The notes below the pieces were generated by a model that was not told the DNA's origin, did not search any database, and saw only the letters and a program-made list of their open reading frames with translations. DNA of 64,000 nt from Pseudomonas sp. HMWF032 (lineage in GTDB: Bacteria > Pseudomonadota > Gammaproteobacteria > Pseudomonadales > Pseudomonadaceae). Shown here piece by piece: positions 9,141-19,309 of the stretch; positions within the stretch are counted from its first letter, which is position 1; the number at the start of each line of letters is the position of its first letter. A program made the translations under genes and the position numbers. The stretch spans positions 62,001-126,000 of the forward strand of contig NZ_QAIG01000007.1 of assembly GCF_003060885.1 (NCBI RefSeq), in the 5' to 3' direction.

Positions 9141-9839
9141 TCAGGCCTTGCGCGGGGCCAGGTAGGCCAACCAGCGGCGTTCGGCCAGCTTGAACAGGCG
9201 TACGAGGATAAAGGTCAGGCACAGGTAGAACAGGCCGGCCGTGATAAATGCCTCGAACGGCAGGTAGTACTGCGAACTGACAGTGCGTGCTGCGCCGGTG
9301 ATGTCGATCAGGGTGACGATCGAGGCCAGCGAGGTGGTGTGTAGCATCATGATTACTTCGTTGCTGTACTGCGGCAGTGCGCGGCGCAGCGCCGACGGCA
9401 GCAGGATTCGGCGGTACAGCTTGAAGCGCGACATGCCCATGGCCTTGGCGGCCTCGATCTCACCATGCGGTGTGGCCTTGAGGCTGCCGGCGAGAATCTC
9501 CGCGCTGTAGGCGCTGGTGTTGATGGCAAACGCCAGGCAGGCACAGAAAGTGGCACTGGAGAAATACGGCCACAGCGCACTCTCACGCACCGCCTCGAAC
9601 TGGGCAAGACCGTAATAGATGAGAAACAGCTGCACCAGCATCGGCGTGCCGCGAATCACGTAGGTGTAGAGCCAAGCCGGAAAGTTCACCAGCGCCGACT
9701 TGGAGACGCGCATCAAGCCCAGGGGGATGGCAAGAGCCAGGCCGCACGCCAGGGAGATCAGCAAAATTTTAAGGGTAACGCCTACCCCGCTGATGTACAG
9801 CGGCAGGTTTTCCCAGATTACGGTGTAGTCAAAAATCAT
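9141..9839 (-). CDS. aotM: Arginine/ornithine ABC transporter permease AotM
   Basis: A 232-residue inner-membrane permease of the HisMQ family with about five transmembrane helices. The ATPase-coupling EAA loop is AAKAMGMSRFKLYRRILLPSALR. It pairs with AotQ to form the transmembrane channel. The 15-nt spacing to aotQ and 10-nt spacing to aotO indicate one transcript. Confidence 0.93.
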   Translation of the reverse strand: MIFDYTVIWENLPLYISGVGVTLKILLISLACGLALAIPLGLMRVSKSALVNFPAWLYTYVIRGTPMLVQLFLIYYGLAQFEAVRESALWPYFSSATFCACLAFAINTSAYSAEILAGSLKATPHGEIEAAKAMGMSRFKLYRRILLPSALRRALPQYSNEVIMMLHTTSLASIVTLIDITGAARTVSSQYYLPFEAFITAGLFYLCLTFILVRLFKLAERRWLAYLAPRKA

Positions 9840-9854
9840 CGCTGCGCTCCCCGC

Positions 9855-10544
9855 TTACAGATCAGCGGCTTTGATGCCGACCGAGTAACGTTTTTCCAGG
9901 TAACGCAAGGCCAGCAATGACACGCTGGTCAGCACCAGGTACAAAGCCGCAACAGCCAAGTAGAAGGTGAATGGCTCGCGGGTGGCATCAGCCGCGCTTT
10001 TTGCCTTGAACATCATGTCCTGCAGACCAACCACGGAAATCAGCGCGGTGGCCTTGGTCAACACCAACCAGTTGTTGGTAAAACCGGGAATGGCGAAGCG
10101 AATCATCTGTGGCACCAGGATGCGGAAGAACACCTGCATGCCATTCATGCCATACGCCGCGCCTGCTTCAGCTTGCCCTTTGGGGATGGCCATAAAGGCG
10201 CCGCGGAAGGTCTCCGACAGGTAAGCACCAAAGATAAAGCCCATGGTGAACACGCCGGCAATAAAGGGGTTGATATCGATGTAGTCGTCATAGCCGAGCA
10301 GCGGTGCGATACGGTTCACCATGTCCTGGCCACCGTAGAAAATCAGCAGAATCAACACCAGGTCGGGAATCCCGCGGATCACCGTGGCGTAGGTTTCACC
10401 CAGCAGCGCCAGCCACTTGATTGGTGACAGGCGAAACGCCGCACCCACCAGACCCAATACGATGGCCACGGCCATCGAGGTCAGCGCCAGAATCAGGGTG
10501 AGCCAAGCACCCTCCAGAATGGTCGAGCCGTAGCCGTTGAGCAT
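9855..10544 (-). CDS. aotQ: Arginine/ornithine ABC transporter permease AotQ
   Basis: A 229-residue permease of the HisMQ family. The N-terminus MLNGYGSTILEGAWLTLILAL starts the first membrane helix. The EAA loop is AGAAYGMNGMQVFFRILVPQ. It works with AotM, AotJ and AotP. A hairpin upstream (10646-10694) separates it from aotJ and probably lowers its expression relative to the binding protein. Confidence 0.93.
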   Translation of the reverse strand: MLNGYGSTILEGAWLTLILALTSMAVAIVLGLVGAAFRLSPIKWLALLGETYATVIRGIPDLVLILLIFYGGQDMVNRIAPLLGYDDYIDINPFIAGVFTMGFIFGAYLSETFRGAFMAIPKGQAEAGAAYGMNGMQVFFRILVPQMIRFAIPGFTNNWLVLTKATALISVVGLQDMMFKAKSAADATREPFTFYLAVAALYLVLTSVSLLALRYLEKRYSVGIKAADL

Positions 10545-10645
10545 GCTCTGCTTACCTCATGCAAACGCCACATGGCGCCTGGGAGTACAACAAAAATAGT
10601 ACCGGGAGCAATGTCACGTCGCTCCACGACAGCATGATGGGTGGT

Positions 10646-10694
10646 CACAAAAAAGTGGCGCAAACATGAGGTTGAAGCCAGTTTGCGCCACTTT
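10646..10694 (-). terminator. Long hairpin with U-tract between aotJ and aotQ (attenuator)
   Basis: AAAGTGGCGCAAAC (10652-10665) and GTTTGCGCCACTTT (10681-10694) are exact inverted repeats around a 15-nt loop. In the leftward transcript the stem is followed by a run of U. It lies directly behind aotJ, so most transcripts would stop after the binding-protein gene and some continue into aotQMOP. Such arrangements are common for binding-protein genes. Confidence 0.75.
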
Positions 10695-10720
10695 CAGTGC
10701 AAGCGATTAAGCGAACTCAA

Positions 10721-11500
10721 TCACTCGCCGTAGACGTTGAAGTTGAAGTACTTGTCCTGAACTTCCTTGTACTTGCCGTTGGCACGGATTGCCACAATGG
10801 CAGCACTGATCTTGTCAGCCAGGGCCTTGTCACCTTTACGCACGGCAATACCGGCGCCCATGCCGATATATTTCTCGTCGCTGAAGTCCGGGCCGACCAG
10901 GGCGAAGCCTTTACCGGCGTCAGTCTTGATAAAGCCATCGTCGATATTCACGACATCCGCAAAGGTGGCGTCCAGACGACCGGAAGCCAGGTCGAGGAAG
11001 GCTTCGTTCTGCGAGCTGTAACGTACGATCTCGATACCGGCAGGGGCAAAGATATCGGTGGCGTAACGGTCGTAGGTGGAGGCGCGCTGTACGCCGACTT
11101 TTTTGCCTTTCAGATCCACCAACGGGTCGTTGATCACGGTGCCGGCCTTCATCGCCAACTTGCCCGGGGTCTGGTAGTACTTGCCGCTGAAATCAACTGA
11201 TTTCAGGCGATCTTCGGTGATGCTCATCGACGACAGTACGGCGTCAAACTTGCGTACCTTCAGGGCCGGGATCAGGCCGTCGAATTCCTGCTCGATCCAC
11301 TTACATTCCACTTTCATCTCTTCGCACAGGGCGACGCCGATGTCGTAGTCGAAACCGCTGATGGCGCCTTCAGGTGTTTTGAAGGCAAACGGTGGGTACG
11401 CGGCTTCGATACCGATGCGCAGAGGCTTGGCCTCTTCAGCCATGGCCAGCGGCGACAGCATGGACAGCGCCAGTGCGCCGAGAAGTGCAATCTTCTTCAT
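10721..11500 (-). CDS. aotJ: Arginine/ornithine-binding periplasmic protein AotJ
   Basis: A 259-residue type 3 solute-binding protein (ArgT/HisJ family). The signal peptide MKKIALLGALALSMLSPLAMA is followed by mature EEAKPLRIGIEAAYPPFAFK. The family signature GFDYDIGVALCEEM is present. It delivers basic amino acids to the AotQM permease in the periplasm. First gene of the operon, with a GGAGTC ribosome site. Confidence 0.94.
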   Translation of the reverse strand: MKKIALLGALALSMLSPLAMAEEAKPLRIGIEAAYPPFAFKTPEGAISGFDYDIGVALCEEMKVECKWIEQEFDGLIPALKVRKFDAVLSSMSITEDRLKSVDFSGKYYQTPGKLAMKAGTVINDPLVDLKGKKVGVQRASTYDRYATDIFAPAGIEIVRYSSQNEAFLDLASGRLDATFADVVNIDDGFIKTDAGKGFALVGPDFSDEKYIGMGAGIAVRKGDKALADKISAAIVAIRANGKYKEVQDKYFNFNVYGE

Positions 11501-11639
11501 TTTGTGACTCCTTCGAATGGGAATGGCATCGGTTGGCAGAGATTGTGAGGGTGCATCCGGCCTTGCATGAATTGTAGTGAGTCACCGCCAACCTGCGCGC
11601 TGCGCATCCGCTGGACGGCCCTAGCCGGGTGAGCGGCAT

Positions 11640-11685
11640 TCTAGCGACAGCTCGAAAGTCGATATTTCTTCAATGCGACAAGTAA
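11640..11685 (-). promoter_or_regulatory. Putative ArgR operator upstream of aotJ
   Basis: Two TGTCGC elements read on the minus strand lie at 11680-11675 and 11649-11644, 31 bp (three helical turns) apart. The first is followed by N8-AA, as in the published P. aeruginosa ArgR half-site TGTCGC-N8-AA. They sit about 145-180 bp upstream of the aotJ start. Sequence match is seen; binding is inferred. The rest of the 11501-12024 gap holds AT-rich promoter-like DNA and the acsA end hairpin, with no credible gene. Confidence 0.5.
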
Positions 11686-11966
11686 TTACAAAAGACCCGG
11701 ACGGGTATAGCGAGGATATTGACAGCCCCTGAAAAACATGCAGAGACAGAAAAGACAGATAACCCGTTAATAAAGCAATTAGCGCGCCCAAAATCTGCAA
11801 ACCCACTGATTTAGCGGTTTGCTCGACGATTCTATTTTCCAGCCCACATAAATCACCGCACTATTTTGGCGCAAAATGTTCCCGCACACCCCATAAAAGT
11901 GCGCACCGTTACACCCAGGTGACAGCCAACTACCCAGATGAAAATCGGTAACAGCGCACAACGCAC

Positions 11967-12002
11967 AACGCCCTGCCCGGCTTGTGGCCGAAACAGGGCG
12001 TT
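11967..12002. terminator. Hairpin downstream of acsA
   Basis: AACGCCCTG and CAGGGCGTT form a 9-bp stem about 23 nt after the acsA stop. The flanking U-tract is weak on the leftward transcript, so termination is plausible but not certain. Confidence 0.45.
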
Positions 12003-12024
12003 GTTTACAGACAGCTGAGCGGGC

Positions 12025-13980
12025 TCAGGCCGCCTGCATCTCGCGGTGAGTGTCGATAAGGTGCTGCACCACGCCAGGATCGGCCAGCGTGGAGATGTCG
12101 CCGAGTGCATCGTATTCGGCGGTGGCGATCTTGCGCAGGATGCGGCGCATGATCTTGCCCGAGCGGGTTTTCGGCAGGCCAGGGGCCCACTGAATCACGT
12201 CCGGCGAGGCAATCGGCCCGATTTCCTTGCGCACCCAGTTTTTCAACTCTAAGCGCAATTGTTCGGAAGGTTCTTCTCCACCATTCAAGGTGACGTAAAC
12301 ATAGATACCCTGCCCTTTGATATCGTGCGGCACACCGACCACAGCCGCCTCGGCGACTTTCGGGTGGGCGACCATGGCACTCTCAATTTCGGCGGTGCCC
12401 ATGCGGTGGCCAGATACGTTGAGCACATCATCAACGCGACCAGTGATCCAGTAGTAACCGTCTTCGTCGCGGCGCGCACCGTCACCGGTGAAGTACATGC
12501 CTTTGAAGGTCTTGAAGTAGGTATCGACAAAGCGGTCGTGGTCACCGTACAAGGTGCGCGCCTGGCCCGGCCAGGAATCGATGATCACCAGATTACCTTC
12601 AGCCGCGCCATCGATCAGGTTGCCCAGGTTATCGACAAGTGCCGGCTGAACGCCAAAGAATGGACGGGTTGCCGAGCCCGGCTTGAGCGCGGTGGCACCG
12701 GGCAGCGGGCTAATCAGAATGCCGCCTGTTTCGGTTTGCCACCAGGTATCGACAATCGGGCAACGCTCTTTACCGACGGTTTTGTAATACCAGTTCCAGG
12801 CTTCCGGGTTGATCGGCTCACCGACCGAACCGAGCAAGCGCAGGCTGGAACCGTCAGCACCGGCTACCGCCTCCTGGCCCTGAGCCATCATGGCGCGGAT
12901 CGCCGTGGGGGCGGTGTAGAGGATATTGACCTTGTGCTTGTCGATGATCTTCGACACGCGAGTAATGTCCGGGTAATTCGGAATACCTTCGAACAGCAGC
13001 GTGGTCGCACCGTTGGCCAGCGGGCCGTAGACGATATAGCTGTGACCGGTGACCCAGCCCACGTCGGCGGTGCACCAGTAGACGTCACCGGGTTTGTAGT
13101 CGAACACCCGCTCATGGGTCAGCGCGGCATACACCAAATAGCCGCCAGTGGTGTGCTGCACACCTTTCGGTTTACCGGTGGAGCCGGAGGTGTAGAGGAT
13201 AAACAGGGCTTCTTCAGCGCCCATTTCTTTCGGTGCGCAGTGGCTTGAGGCCACGGCCATCAGGTCTTCGTACCAGATGTCGCGATGCTGGTTCCACTTG
13301 ATCGGGCTGGCGGTGCGCTTGCAGACAATTACTTTCTGCACGCTGCTGGTTTCCGGGTTGGTCAGCGCGTCATCAACGTTGGCTTTGAGCGGGGTTTTCT
13401 TACCGCCACGCAAACCTTCGTCTGCCGTGATCACCACTTTGGACTGGCAGTCGATGATGCGGCCTGCCAATGCCTCCGGGGAGAAACCGCCAAACACCAC
13501 CGAGTGGATCGCGCCAATGCGGGTACAGGCCAGCATCGCCACCACGGCCTGCGGGATCATCGGCATATAAATGGTTACGACATCGCCGCGATGAACATCC
13601 TGACCGCGCAGGGCATTGGCGAACTTGCACACTTGCTCATGCAACTGGCGGTAGGTGATTTCCTGATGTTCGGACGGGTCATCGCCTTCCCAGATGATCG
13701 CCACCTGGTCACCACGAGTTTCCAGGTGGCGGTCCAGGCAGTTGTAGGAAACGTTCAGGGTGCCATCGGCGAACCACTTGATATCAACGTGATGATCGTC
13801 GAAGGACGTCTGTTTGACCTTGGTGAACGGCTTGATCCAGTCGATACGCTTGGCCTGCTCTCGCCAGAACCCATCAGGATTGATCACCGATTGCTGGTAC
13901 ATGGCTTTATAGGTCGCCTCATCCGTCAGCGACTGGGCAGCCACCTCCGGGCGCACGGGATACAAGGACGCAGCACTCAT
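12025..13980 (-). CDS. acsA: Acetyl-CoA synthetase
   Basis: A 651-residue AMP-forming acyl-CoA synthetase activating acetate to acetyl-CoA through acetyl-AMP. The adenylation motif [14 protein letters not shown], the TWWQTETGG motif and the C-terminal [11 protein letters not shown] are present. K609 corresponds to the lysine whose acetylation controls the enzyme in enterobacteria. The ATG at 13980 ([13 protein letters not shown]) gives the family-standard length; a longer in-frame start lacks support. Confidence 0.96.
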   Translation of the reverse strand: MSAASLYPVRPEVAAQSLTDEATYKAMYQQSVINPDGFWREQAKRIDWIKPFTKVKQTSFDDHHVDIKWFADGTLNVSYNCLDRHLETRGDQVAIIWEGDDPSEHQEITYRQLHEQVCKFANALRGQDVHRGDVVTIYMPMIPQAVVAMLACTRIGAIHSVVFGGFSPEALAGRIIDCQSKVVITADEGLRGGKKTPLKANVDDALTNPETSSVQKVIVCKRTASPIKWNQHRDIWYEDLMAVASSHCAPKEMGAEEALFILYTSGSTGKPKGVQHTTGGYLVYAALTHERVFDYKPGDVYWCTADVGWVTGHSYIVYGPLANGATTLLFEGIPNYPDITRVSKIIDKHKVNILYTAPTAIRAMMAQGQEAVAGADGSSLRLLGSVGEPINPEAWNWYYKTVGKERCPIVDTWWQTETGGILISPLPGATALKPGSATRPFFGVQPALVDNLGNLIDGAAEGNLVIIDSWPGQARTLYGDHDRFVDTYFKTFKGMYFTGDGARRDEDGYYWITGRVDDVLNVSGHRMGTAEIESAMVAHPKVAEAAVVGVPHDIKGQGIYVYVTLNGGEEPSEQLRLELKNWVRKEIGPIASPDVIQWAPGLPKTRSGKIMRRILRKIATAEYDALGDISTLADPGVVQHLIDTHREMQAA

Positions 13981-14101
13981 CTGAAACACCTCAGTGGGTA
14001 GTTGTTGTTCTATGTGCCATTTTGTAGCCCGCGCTCTACCAGAGGGCCATTCGACCATGGTCTTAACGCTCTACGGCGATCGTGTTAGGGGTTTTAGCAG
14101 G

Positions 14102-14126
14102 CAAAAAGGCGACCTGAGAGGTCGCC
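14102..14126 (-). terminator. Intrinsic terminator after the DUF2157/DUF4824 pair
   Basis: GGCGACC (14108-14114) and GGTCGCC (14120-14126) form a 7-bp stem with a 5-nt loop; on the leftward strand it is followed by UUUUU. It separates the pair upstream from acsA. Confidence 0.75.
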
Positions 14127-14247
14127 ACACACATCATTCCGGGGGAGGAATGGAGAAGCGCTTGCACCCAAGCCATTCAGGAATGGATCGCCTCAGTCTC
14201 CTCTGCACGCGCACACCGAGCCATTGCACCTTGGTCGTAGGGAACAA

Positions 14248-15111
14248 CTAACGGGCCGCCAACTCGACAAACCAGGGTTCCAGACGCCGGCCAAAGGCTA
14301 GTTCGGCGCTAAAGCGCTTGGCATGCCCCGCTTCCGTTTGCACGTCGTATTCCTTCAGGTTGGCGAAAGTCGCATGCCAGCGCCGCGGCAGATTGAGGCT
14401 TTGCAGACCAGGCGTGTCGGCCGAACCGCCGAACTGCCAGACCCAGCGCTGCGCTTGCGGACGCGGGTCATCGCCCTCACCGGTCCATTGCGTGACCACG
14501 CTGCTGGCCTGCGCCTCAACAATCGCGCGCACGATGGCATAGCGCTGACGGTCCGGGTAACGCGCCCGCAGCACCTGCTGATCGAGCCCGACATCCACCA
14601 CCAGCAAGCGACTGGCGCGCTGCTGCTCTTGCTCAAGTGCCTTGCCGGCATAGTCAGCCGCCTCGCGCAGCTCCTGGCTGTCCGGTACGGACTTGGCCAG
14701 GCGCAGCGCCTCGGCATAGGCCGCCTGGGCCAGGGCCACCTCACGCTGATAGGCCGGCCCATCCAACTCCAGCACCAGTAATGCATCGCGATCCAGCTGC
14801 CGACGGTAGCGGCGCACGCTCTCATCGTTCAACTCACCAGGCAAGGCAAACCCCAGCTCGGCCATTTTCTCGGCGCTGATCGACAAGTAGTCATGCTCGC
14901 TGTCGCGGCTGGGCCAGCGGTAATCCAGGCGCAGCGTCAGGCTGCTGTTGTCCTTGCGCCAATAGGCGTAGGTGTTGCCCAGCTCGCGCTCGCTCAGCTG
15001 CAGGCTGCTTTCCGCCGGTTCCTCGCGATTCCAGGCCGCGCCCAGCAACGCGACTGCATTGACCAGGCCGATCAGCGCTAGGCCGGCAACCAGGTAACGT
15101 AGATGGCTCAT
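14248..15111 (-). CDS. DUF4824 (GDYXXLXY) family protein
   Basis: A 287-residue protein with one N-terminal membrane segment (YLVAGLALIGLVNAVALLGA, residues 5-24) and a mainly soluble remainder with LRLDYRWPSR and a conserved-looking GFALPGELN. It matches my recollection of the DUF4824 family, which is usually encoded next to DUF2157 proteins. Function is unknown. The ATG at 15111 overlaps the upstream stop by 4 nt (ATGA), so the longer frame extending further upstream is rejected. Confidence 0.7.
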   Translation of the reverse strand: MSHLRYLVAGLALIGLVNAVALLGAAWNREEPAESSLQLSERELGNTYAYWRKDNSSLTLRLDYRWPSRDSEHDYLSISAEKMAELGFALPGELNDESVRRYRRQLDRDALLVLELDGPAYQREVALAQAAYAEALRLAKSVPDSQELREAADYAGKALEQEQQRASRLLVVDVGLDQQVLRARYPDRQRYAIVRAIVEAQASSVVTQWTGEGDDPRPQAQRWVWQFGGSADTPGLQSLNLPRRWHATFANLKEYDVQTEAGHAKRFSAELAFGRRLEPWFVELAAR

Positions 15112-16181
15112 TGCCCACCTCCCAGCAGCCCATGGCGGCTGCGCAAGCGCCGCAGTAGCAAGAGAATCAGCACTGCACTCAAGCCCAGTACCAGGAAGAA
15201 CAGGTACTTGGGCATGCTGTCCCACCACCAGTCGAACAGCTTGGTGTAGAGGAAGATCACAAAGAAGCTCAGACCAGTATTGACCACATCCGTCCAGCCG
15301 CGGCGCACGCCCAGCCAGATCACCAGCGCAGCCAGGATAAAGCCAGCCGACTGGTAAGCCGTCTCGATCACCTCCACCGGCCAATCCAGGTAACTGGCCG
15401 CGCCCCAGTAAGCCAGCACCAGTACAGGCAGAAACACCCCAAGTAGGCCAAACACCCGGTAGATCACGGCAAAGCCATCGAAGCGGCGTTGATCAATCAG
15501 CAGCGGCAACGCGAAGATCAGCAGCGCAGCCGGAATGAAGTTCTCCGGACGCTGGGCAAATCCCAGCCAGAAGATGCCGCCCCAACTAGCGATCCGCGCT
15601 GCGGCAAAGGCCAGCAAACAGCTGAGACCGGCCGCCAGCAGCAGCCGCGCACCGCAGGCATAGGCCAGCAGCAACCCATAAAGCGCCCAAGGCAGTAAGG
15701 CGTTATCCGATGGCGTGATATTGAATATCTGCCCGAGCATGACGATGTTCAGCACAAAGCAGGTAAAGGCCACCAACGCCGCCAGCTTGCTGAAGTAGCC
15801 CGAACTATCGAGGCGTTGCACCCATAGCGTCAAACCAAACGAAGCGATGCTCGCTGTCAGCAGAATCGCCACTTGGCTCTGAGTGCCGAACAGCCCCCAG
15901 AATTGATAAAACAGGAAAAATACACTGGCCGCCAACGCCAGCGCCCCCAGGAACGAGGCAATACGCATCCCCAGCGACAATTGCCGGGCCTGGGTGTCGT
16001 GGTCGATATCAAAGGCGGCCAGGTAGCGATTGAGCAACTGCTGCTGGTAGTCATGCAGCTTGGCACGCTGACTGTCATTCAGGCTCAGAACCTGTTCGGC
16101 CTCGAGGCGCGCCAGTTCACGGTTGAATACGCCGATCTCATCGGCGCGTTGCTGGGCATCACTGCGATTTATGTTCAGCAT
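15108..16181 (-). CDS. DUF2157 multi-span membrane protein
   Basis: A 357-residue inner-membrane protein. The first ~75 residues are soluble and rich in charged residues (RELARLEAEQVLSLNDSQ); about ten hydrophobic helices follow. This layout is that of DUF2157 proteins, whose function is unknown. It is translationally coupled to the downstream DUF4824 gene, so the two products probably act together in the envelope. Confidence 0.72.
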   Translation of the reverse strand: MLNINRSDAQQRADEIGVFNRELARLEAEQVLSLNDSQRAKLHDYQQQLLNRYLAAFDIDHDTQARQLSLGMRIASFLGALALAASVFFLFYQFWGLFGTQSQVAILLTASIASFGLTLWVQRLDSSGYFSKLAALVAFTCFVLNIVMLGQIFNITPSDNALLPWALYGLLLAYACGARLLLAAGLSCLLAFAAARIASWGGIFWLGFAQRPENFIPAALLIFALPLLIDQRRFDGFAVIYRVFGLLGVFLPVLVLAYWGAASYLDWPVEVIETAYQSAGFILAALVIWLGVRRGWTDVVNTGLSFFVIFLYTKLFDWWWDSMPKYLFFLVLGLSAVLILLLLRRLRSRHGLLGGGQ

Positions 16182-16263
16182 GGCAATCCTTGCGGCGGCA
16201 CCGCTGCGTAAGCGGTCTCAGCACACTCTAGCGCTAAACCCTATTGTCTTCGAGGCCAGAACC

Positions 16264-17817
16264 CTATTCCTTCCCCAACCCATGCTGACGCAGCTTGTTG
16301 GCGATGGTGGTGTGCGAAACGCCGAGGCGTTTGCCCAGTTGACGACTGCTCGGGTGGTCATGGAACAGGCGCTCCAGCACGGCTTTCTCGAAGCGTCCAA
16401 GAATTTCATCCAGATCACCTTCCACGGAAAACTCGCCCAGCGGCTGCGGCGCGCCGTAGTCGGGCAGACGAATATGTTCGCCCTTGACGACCCCGCCGTC
16501 GCACAGCGAAACCGCCTGAAACAGGACGTTCTCCAGTTGGCGCACGTTGCCCGGCCAGTGGTAGTGGCTGAGCTTGTCCAGCACCTGCGGGGCCAGTTTG
16601 GGCAGCGGGCAACCGATCTGTCGGCTGGCCTGGTCAAGAAAGTGCTCCACCAGCGGCGGCAGGCCATCCAGGCATTCGCGCAGCGGTGGAATGTGCAGGC
16701 TGAGTACGTTGAGGCGGTGATACAGATCCTGGCGGAACTCGCCCTTGGCACAGAGTTCGGACAGATCCACCTGAGTGGCGCAGATCACCCGCACATCCAG
16801 GTACACCTCCTCGTCACTGCCGACCCGACGGAAGCAGCCGTCTTGGAGAAAACGCAGCAGCTTGGCCTGCAGGCGCGGGCTCATCTCGCCGACGCCATCG
16901 AGAAACAACGTGCCACCGGCGGTCAATTCCAACAGGCCCAGCTTGCCTTCCGGCCGCGCGCCTTCAAAGGCACCCGGGCCGTAGCCGAACAGCTCAGTCT
17001 CGGCCATGGATTCCGGCAAGCCGGCGCAGTTCAGCGCCATAAACGGCGATTGTCCACGCGGACTGGCCAGGTGACAGGCACGCGCCAGCAACTCCTTGCC
17101 GGTGCCGGTTTCGCCCTCGATCAGCAACGGCGCATCCAGCGGGGCCATGCGCCGCGCTTCGCGCACCACAGCAGCCATCACCTTGGAACTCTGAAAAATC
17201 GAATCGAAACCGCGCAGCTCCTGCTTGCGCACGTTGTAGATGCGCTCACCCACACGGTCAGCGCGATGCAAGGTCAACACCGCGCCGGCCATGGCATCGC
17301 TTTCGTCATGCTCGGTTTGCAGTGGCGCGATATCGGCGAGAAACACATCGCCCTTCACTTTCACCCGCAGGCCATTGATCCGCGACTTGTTGGCACGCAC
17401 CAACTCCGGCAGGTCGAAGTCCTCGGCATAACGCGACAACGGAATACCCGGCACTTCATCCACCCGCACGCCCAAGAGCTGAGCGGCGCTGCGGTTGGCC
17501 GCGACGATTGAGCCGCCCATGTCGATCGACAACACCGGGAAATCCAGCGCGCCAAGCAGCGCATTCAGTTCCAGATGACGGCGCTCGCTGGGCATCAGGC
17601 CGACGCGCTTAACGCCGAATACCCCGGAAATCGCCTCGAACTTCGGCCGTAGTGACTGGAACTGCAGGTTGATCAGGTTCGGACAGTGCAGATAGATAGC
17701 ATTGCCCTGCTCGCCACCGACTTCGCCACGGGCGACGTTGATGCCGTATTCGACCAACAGGTTGAGGATGTCGCGCAGGATGCCAATTCGGTTCTGGCAG
17801 TGGACTTTGATACGCAT
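16264..17817 (-). CDS. phhR: PhhR, TyrR-type regulator of aromatic amino acid catabolism
   Basis: A 517-residue regulator with an N-terminal ACT-like domain (1-75), a PAS domain (about 80-190), a central AAA+ domain (Walker A GETGTGKELLA) and a C-terminal Fis-type helix-turn-helix (SSRQLGKRLGVSHTTIANKL). The sigma-54 contact loop reads GAFEGA rather than GAFTGA, consistent with PhhR working with sigma-70 RNA polymerase. It is divergent from phhABC, which its homologue activates in response to Phe/Tyr. The ATG at 17817 (MRIKVHCQNRIG) fits the family. Confidence 0.94.
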   Translation of the reverse strand: MRIKVHCQNRIGILRDILNLLVEYGINVARGEVGGEQGNAIYLHCPNLINLQFQSLRPKFEAISGVFGVKRVGLMPSERRHLELNALLGALDFPVLSIDMGGSIVAANRSAAQLLGVRVDEVPGIPLSRYAEDFDLPELVRANKSRINGLRVKVKGDVFLADIAPLQTEHDESDAMAGAVLTLHRADRVGERIYNVRKQELRGFDSIFQSSKVMAAVVREARRMAPLDAPLLIEGETGTGKELLARACHLASPRGQSPFMALNCAGLPESMAETELFGYGPGAFEGARPEGKLGLLELTAGGTLFLDGVGEMSPRLQAKLLRFLQDGCFRRVGSDEEVYLDVRVICATQVDLSELCAKGEFRQDLYHRLNVLSLHIPPLRECLDGLPPLVEHFLDQASRQIGCPLPKLAPQVLDKLSHYHWPGNVRQLENVLFQAVSLCDGGVVKGEHIRLPDYGAPQPLGEFSVEGDLDEILGRFEKAVLERLFHDHPSSRQLGKRLGVSHTTIANKLRQHGLGKE

Positions 17818-17946
17818 GGCAGGGCTCTTATGGGTCTTGTTATGGCCGCCAACGGCGAACAATCGATGAAGGCGACGGATTATTCGTCAAGAATATGTGA
17901 CAGATTAGCGCAGCAGCAAGACGACAGTTCGCCACACAGCCGACCA

Positions 17947-17964
17947 CGTAACCATTTCTTTACG
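17947..17964. promoter_or_regulatory. Putative PhhR/TyrR box in the phhR-phhA gap
   Basis: CGTAAC-N6-TTTACG resembles the TyrR consensus TGTAAA-N6-TTTACA and is palindromic at CGTAA/TTACG. It lies 111 bp upstream of phhA in the divergent intergenic region. Binding is inferred. Confidence 0.55.
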
Positions 17965-18074
17965 AAATAACAGCCCTTTCCTCCTGCATCAGACCCAGAC
18001 CTGGGCTGCATAACCGCACGAGCTGGCGTATTCCTGAATCCAATAAAACAACAAAGCCCCAGCAGGAGGCCGCG

Positions 18075-18860
18075 ATGAAAAGCACGCAGTACCAGGCGCG
18101 CGAACCGGATGACAGTGGCTTTATCGATTACCCGGAGGCCGAGCATCAGGTGTGGAATACCCTGATCACCCGCCAGCTCAAGGTGATCGAAGGTCGCGCC
18201 TGCCAGGAATACCTGGACGGAATCGAGCAGCTCGGCCTGCCCCATGAGCGCATTCCGCAGCTCGGCGAGATCAACCACGTGCTGCAAGCCAGCACCGGCT
18301 GGCGCGTGGCGCGGGTGCCGGCACTGATTCCGTTTCAGACCTTCTTCGAACTGCTGGCCAGCAAGCAATTCCCGGTAGCGACTTTTATCCGCACACCCGA
18401 GGAGCTGGACTACCTGCAGGAGCCGGATATCTTCCACGAGATCTTTGGTCACTGCCCGCTGCTGACCAACCCCTGGTTCGCCGAATTCACCCACACCTAC
18501 GGCAAGCTCGGCCTGGCCGCCAGCAAGGAAGAACGCGTATACCTGGCGCGGCTGTACTGGCTGACCATCGAGTTCGGCCTGCTCGACACCAGCCAGGGCC
18601 AACGCATCTACGGCGGCGGCATTCTCTCCTCGCCGAAAGAAACCCTCTACTGCTTGTCCGATACGCCACAGCGTTTGGCCTTCGACCCGATTGAGGCGAT
18701 GCGCACACCCTACCGCATCGACATCCTGCAGCCGCTGTATTTTGTCCTGCCCGAGCTCAAGCGCCTGTTTGAACTGGCCCATGAAGACATCATGGCCATG
18801 GTGCAGCAAGCCATGCGTCTAGGCTTGCATGCGCCGAAGTTTCCGCCGAAAGCCGCGTAA
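18075..18860 (+). CDS. phhA: Phenylalanine-4-hydroxylase
   Basis: A 261-residue pterin- and iron-dependent monooxygenase turning phenylalanine into tyrosine. The iron ligands are H121 and H126 in FHEIFGHCP and E166 in TIEFGLL. It is the short bacterial form without the regulatory ACT domain. A strong AGGAGG ribosome site precedes the ATG. It is the first gene of phhABC. Confidence 0.96.
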   Translation: MKSTQYQAREPDDSGFIDYPEAEHQVWNTLITRQLKVIEGRACQEYLDGIEQLGLPHERIPQLGEINHVLQASTGWRVARVPALIPFQTFFELLASKQFPVATFIRTPEELDYLQEPDIFHEIFGHCPLLTNPWFAEFTHTYGKLGLAASKEERVYLARLYWLTIEFGLLDTSQGQRIYGGGILSSPKETLYCLSDTPQRLAFDPIEAMRTPYRIDILQPLYFVLPELKRLFELAHEDIMAMVQQAMRLGLHAPKFPPKAA

Positions 18861-18955
18861 GGTGGACATGCCGCTAGGATGTCCCGGCACTCCAACAGAC
18901 GGTGGACAAGCCGCGCATGTCGACCCTACAAAATCTCATATCTAGGAGAATCCCC

Positions 18956-19309
18956 ATGTCCCTTGCCCAAGCACAATGCGAAGCCTGCCGCGCCGATGCG
19001 CCGAAAGTCAGCGATGAGGAGCTGGCCGAACTGATCCGCGAAATCCCGGACTGGAATATCGAAGTGCGTGACGACCATATGGAACTGGAGCGGGTTTACC
19101 TGTTCAAGAACTTCCGCCACGCCCTGGCTTTTACCAACGCAGTCGGCGCCATCGCCGAGGAAGTTGGCCACCATCCAGCACTGCTCACCGAATGGGGCAA
19201 GGTCACCGTGACTTGGTGGAGCCATGAAATGCGCGGTCTGCACCGCAACGACTTCATCATGGCCGCACGCACCGATGTGTTGGCTGCAGGTGCCGAGGGC
19301 CGCAAGTGA
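18956..19309 (+). CDS. phhB: Pterin-4a-carbinolamine dehydratase
   Basis: A 117-residue protein that regenerates the pterin cofactor after PhhA turnover. The family core [23 protein letters not shown]... is present with the paired histidines and the W residues of the active site. The start at 18956 ([14 protein letters not shown]) has an AGGAGA ribosome site and gives standard length; a longer in-frame start is rejected. The stop overlaps the phhC GTG start. Confidence 0.95.
   Translation: MSLAQAQCEACRADAPKVSDEELAELIREIPDWNIEVRDDHMELERVYLFKNFRHALAFTNAVGAIAEEVGHHPALLTEWGKVTVTWWSHEMRGLHRNDFIMAARTDVLAAGAEGRK

Noticed and set aside
16123..17511. 462-codon plus-strand open frame across phhR
   Set aside because: Antisense shadow of phhR; His/Gln/Arg-rich translation typical of reverse-frame GC-rich DNA.
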